Assembly (NCBI GenBank): GCA_020532085.1
Contig: JAJBAV010000005.1
Span: forward strand, 29,930-93,929
Length of the DNA: 64,000 bases
DNA from: Candidatus Cloacimonadota bacterium
GTDB taxonomy: Bacteria > Cloacimonadota > Cloacimonadia > Cloacimonadales > Cloacimonadaceae
Reading direction: 5' to 3'
Both the position numbers and the translations under genes were made by a program. Position 1 is the first letter of the stretch. Each line of letters begins with the position of its first letter. The notes under the pieces are model-generated. The model was not told the origin of the DNA. It saw nothing but the letters and a program-made list of their open reading frames with translations, and did no database searches. This document shows, in pieces, positions 63,565 to 64,000 of this stretch.

Positions 63565-63593
63565 AAAAGCGGGAGTTCACGCTCCCGCTTTTT
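63565..63593 (+). terminator. Rho-independent terminator after the giant surface protein
   Basis: Perfect 11-bp stem (AAAAGCGGGAG 63565-63575 with CTCCCGCTTTT 63582-63592), 6-nt loop, ending in five T. It begins 21 bp after the stop. Confidence 0.94.
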
Positions 63594-63618
63594 GTTTCCC
63601 GCGCTGGCGTTGAGCGAC

Positions 63619-63723
63619 GGAGGAGCATCGACGACAACAATGCATATTGTCCTGACACAGCCTGTAGTCCATGCTCGCAAGCTCGCTGGACGCCAGGATG
63701 GCGAGGGAGGAGCATCGACGACA
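63619..63723 (+). repeat. Direct repeat pair near the window end
   Basis: GGAGGAGCATCGACGACA occurs at 63619-63636 and exactly again at 63706-63723, 87 bp apart, each preceded by a similar GCG-rich stretch. Confidence 0.8.
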
Positions 63724-63927
63724 GCCACATATACTCCCAGACGACCACGCGTGCCATTTCAGCTCCGGCGGGATAATACAGTTGAGCCTGGATGCACCTA
63801 TCGCCTTGGACGGCAACAGCTTATCGGTATATATCGCCCGTGATGGACAAATAAACCCGTAACTTTATACATGGTAAGACCTTTGCGTAATACCAAATAG
63901 TCCAGCTTTCCAGGATCTACTTTGTAG

Positions 63928-63987
63928 TTATCCACAATTTTTTCAAATATTCTCAACATGAACCCTGAAAAAGCTCAGTTATCCACA
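63928..63987 (+). promoter_or_regulatory. Two perfect DnaA boxes, possible edge of oriC
   Basis: TTATCCACA, the consensus DnaA box, occurs at 63928-63936 and 63979-63987 in the same orientation, with A+T-rich sequence between (TTTTTTCAAATATTCTC). The gene-free run continues to the window edge. Clusters of such boxes mark bacterial replication origins, often beside dnaA. Only two are visible, so this is suggestive. Confidence 0.55.
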
Positions 63988-64000
63988 CATTTTGCGCTTT

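Larger units (their letters stand above)
63545..64000. other. Non-coding end of window
   Basis: 456 bp with no supported gene. It contains the terminator at 63565-63593, a direct repeat pair (63619-63636 and 63706-63723), an uncharacterised stretch, and two DnaA boxes near the right edge. Confidence 0.6.

Overview
The window most likely comes from a diderm bacterium of the FCB group, with Candidatus Cloacimonadota the best guess (an inference, no search was run). Reasons: an outer-membrane gene set (Omp85-type patatin, TolC, TonB/ExbBD, small beta-barrel), a secreted gingipain-like protease ending in the NYPNPFNP-type C-terminal domain typical of this group, a Bacteroidetes-like folP-cdaA-coaE cluster, and high G+C coding DNA with dense, overlapping operons. 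No rRNA, tRNA or CRISPR array was found.

Layout. 1-2.1 kb (minus): ftsY, a small membrane protein and the start of a large protein cut by the window edge. 2.2-4.5 kb (plus): membrane protein, trmB, dus. 4.5-5.3 kb (minus): small unknown protein and ndk. 5.4-7.5 kb: uvrB. 8-15.2 kb (minus): one compact cluster of EnvC-like factor, a TsaC/Sua5-phosphatase fusion, purL, a LiaF-like protein and a patatin-Omp85 protein. 15.3-17.9 kb (minus): secD-secF. 18.5-20.2 kb (minus): NAD-dependent epimerase and a small anchored protein. 20.4-24.7 kb (plus): C25 protease and an overlapping sirtuin. 24.8-28.7 kb (minus): exbB-exbD-tonB-folP-cdaA-coaE. 28.8-34.2 kb: serC facing away from maf, an amidohydrolase, an unknown conserved protein and gltX. 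34.5-40.7 kb: TetR regulator plus a complete RND efflux system. 41-41.8 kb: small beta-barrel and an Nfu-type Fe-S protein.

42.0-44.5 kb is different in character: two inverted copies of a 220-bp MITE-like repeat bracket a gene remnant, a run of short hairpins, A+T-rich non-coding DNA and one orphan gene. From 44.8 to 58.0 kb a long plus-strand operon joins glycogen metabolism (debranching enzyme, GT4 glycosyltransferase, GH57, and MalQ at the far end) with an NtrC-like regulator lacking the GAFTGA motif, a YbbR/CdaR-type protein, tsaD, a divergent polysaccharide deacetylase, uppP and holA. A nitroreductase with an in-frame stop and a giant repetitive secreted protein follow. The last 80 bp carry two perfect DnaA boxes and may be the edge of a replication origin.

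Of possible interest: the 42-44.5 kb island, the GAFTGA-less regulator in the glycogen operon, the protease-sirtuin pair, the TsaC-phosphatase fusion with an altered substrate motif, dispersed hairpin repeat families shared between intergenic regions, and the possible oriC. I do not see a clear new defence or biosynthetic system.
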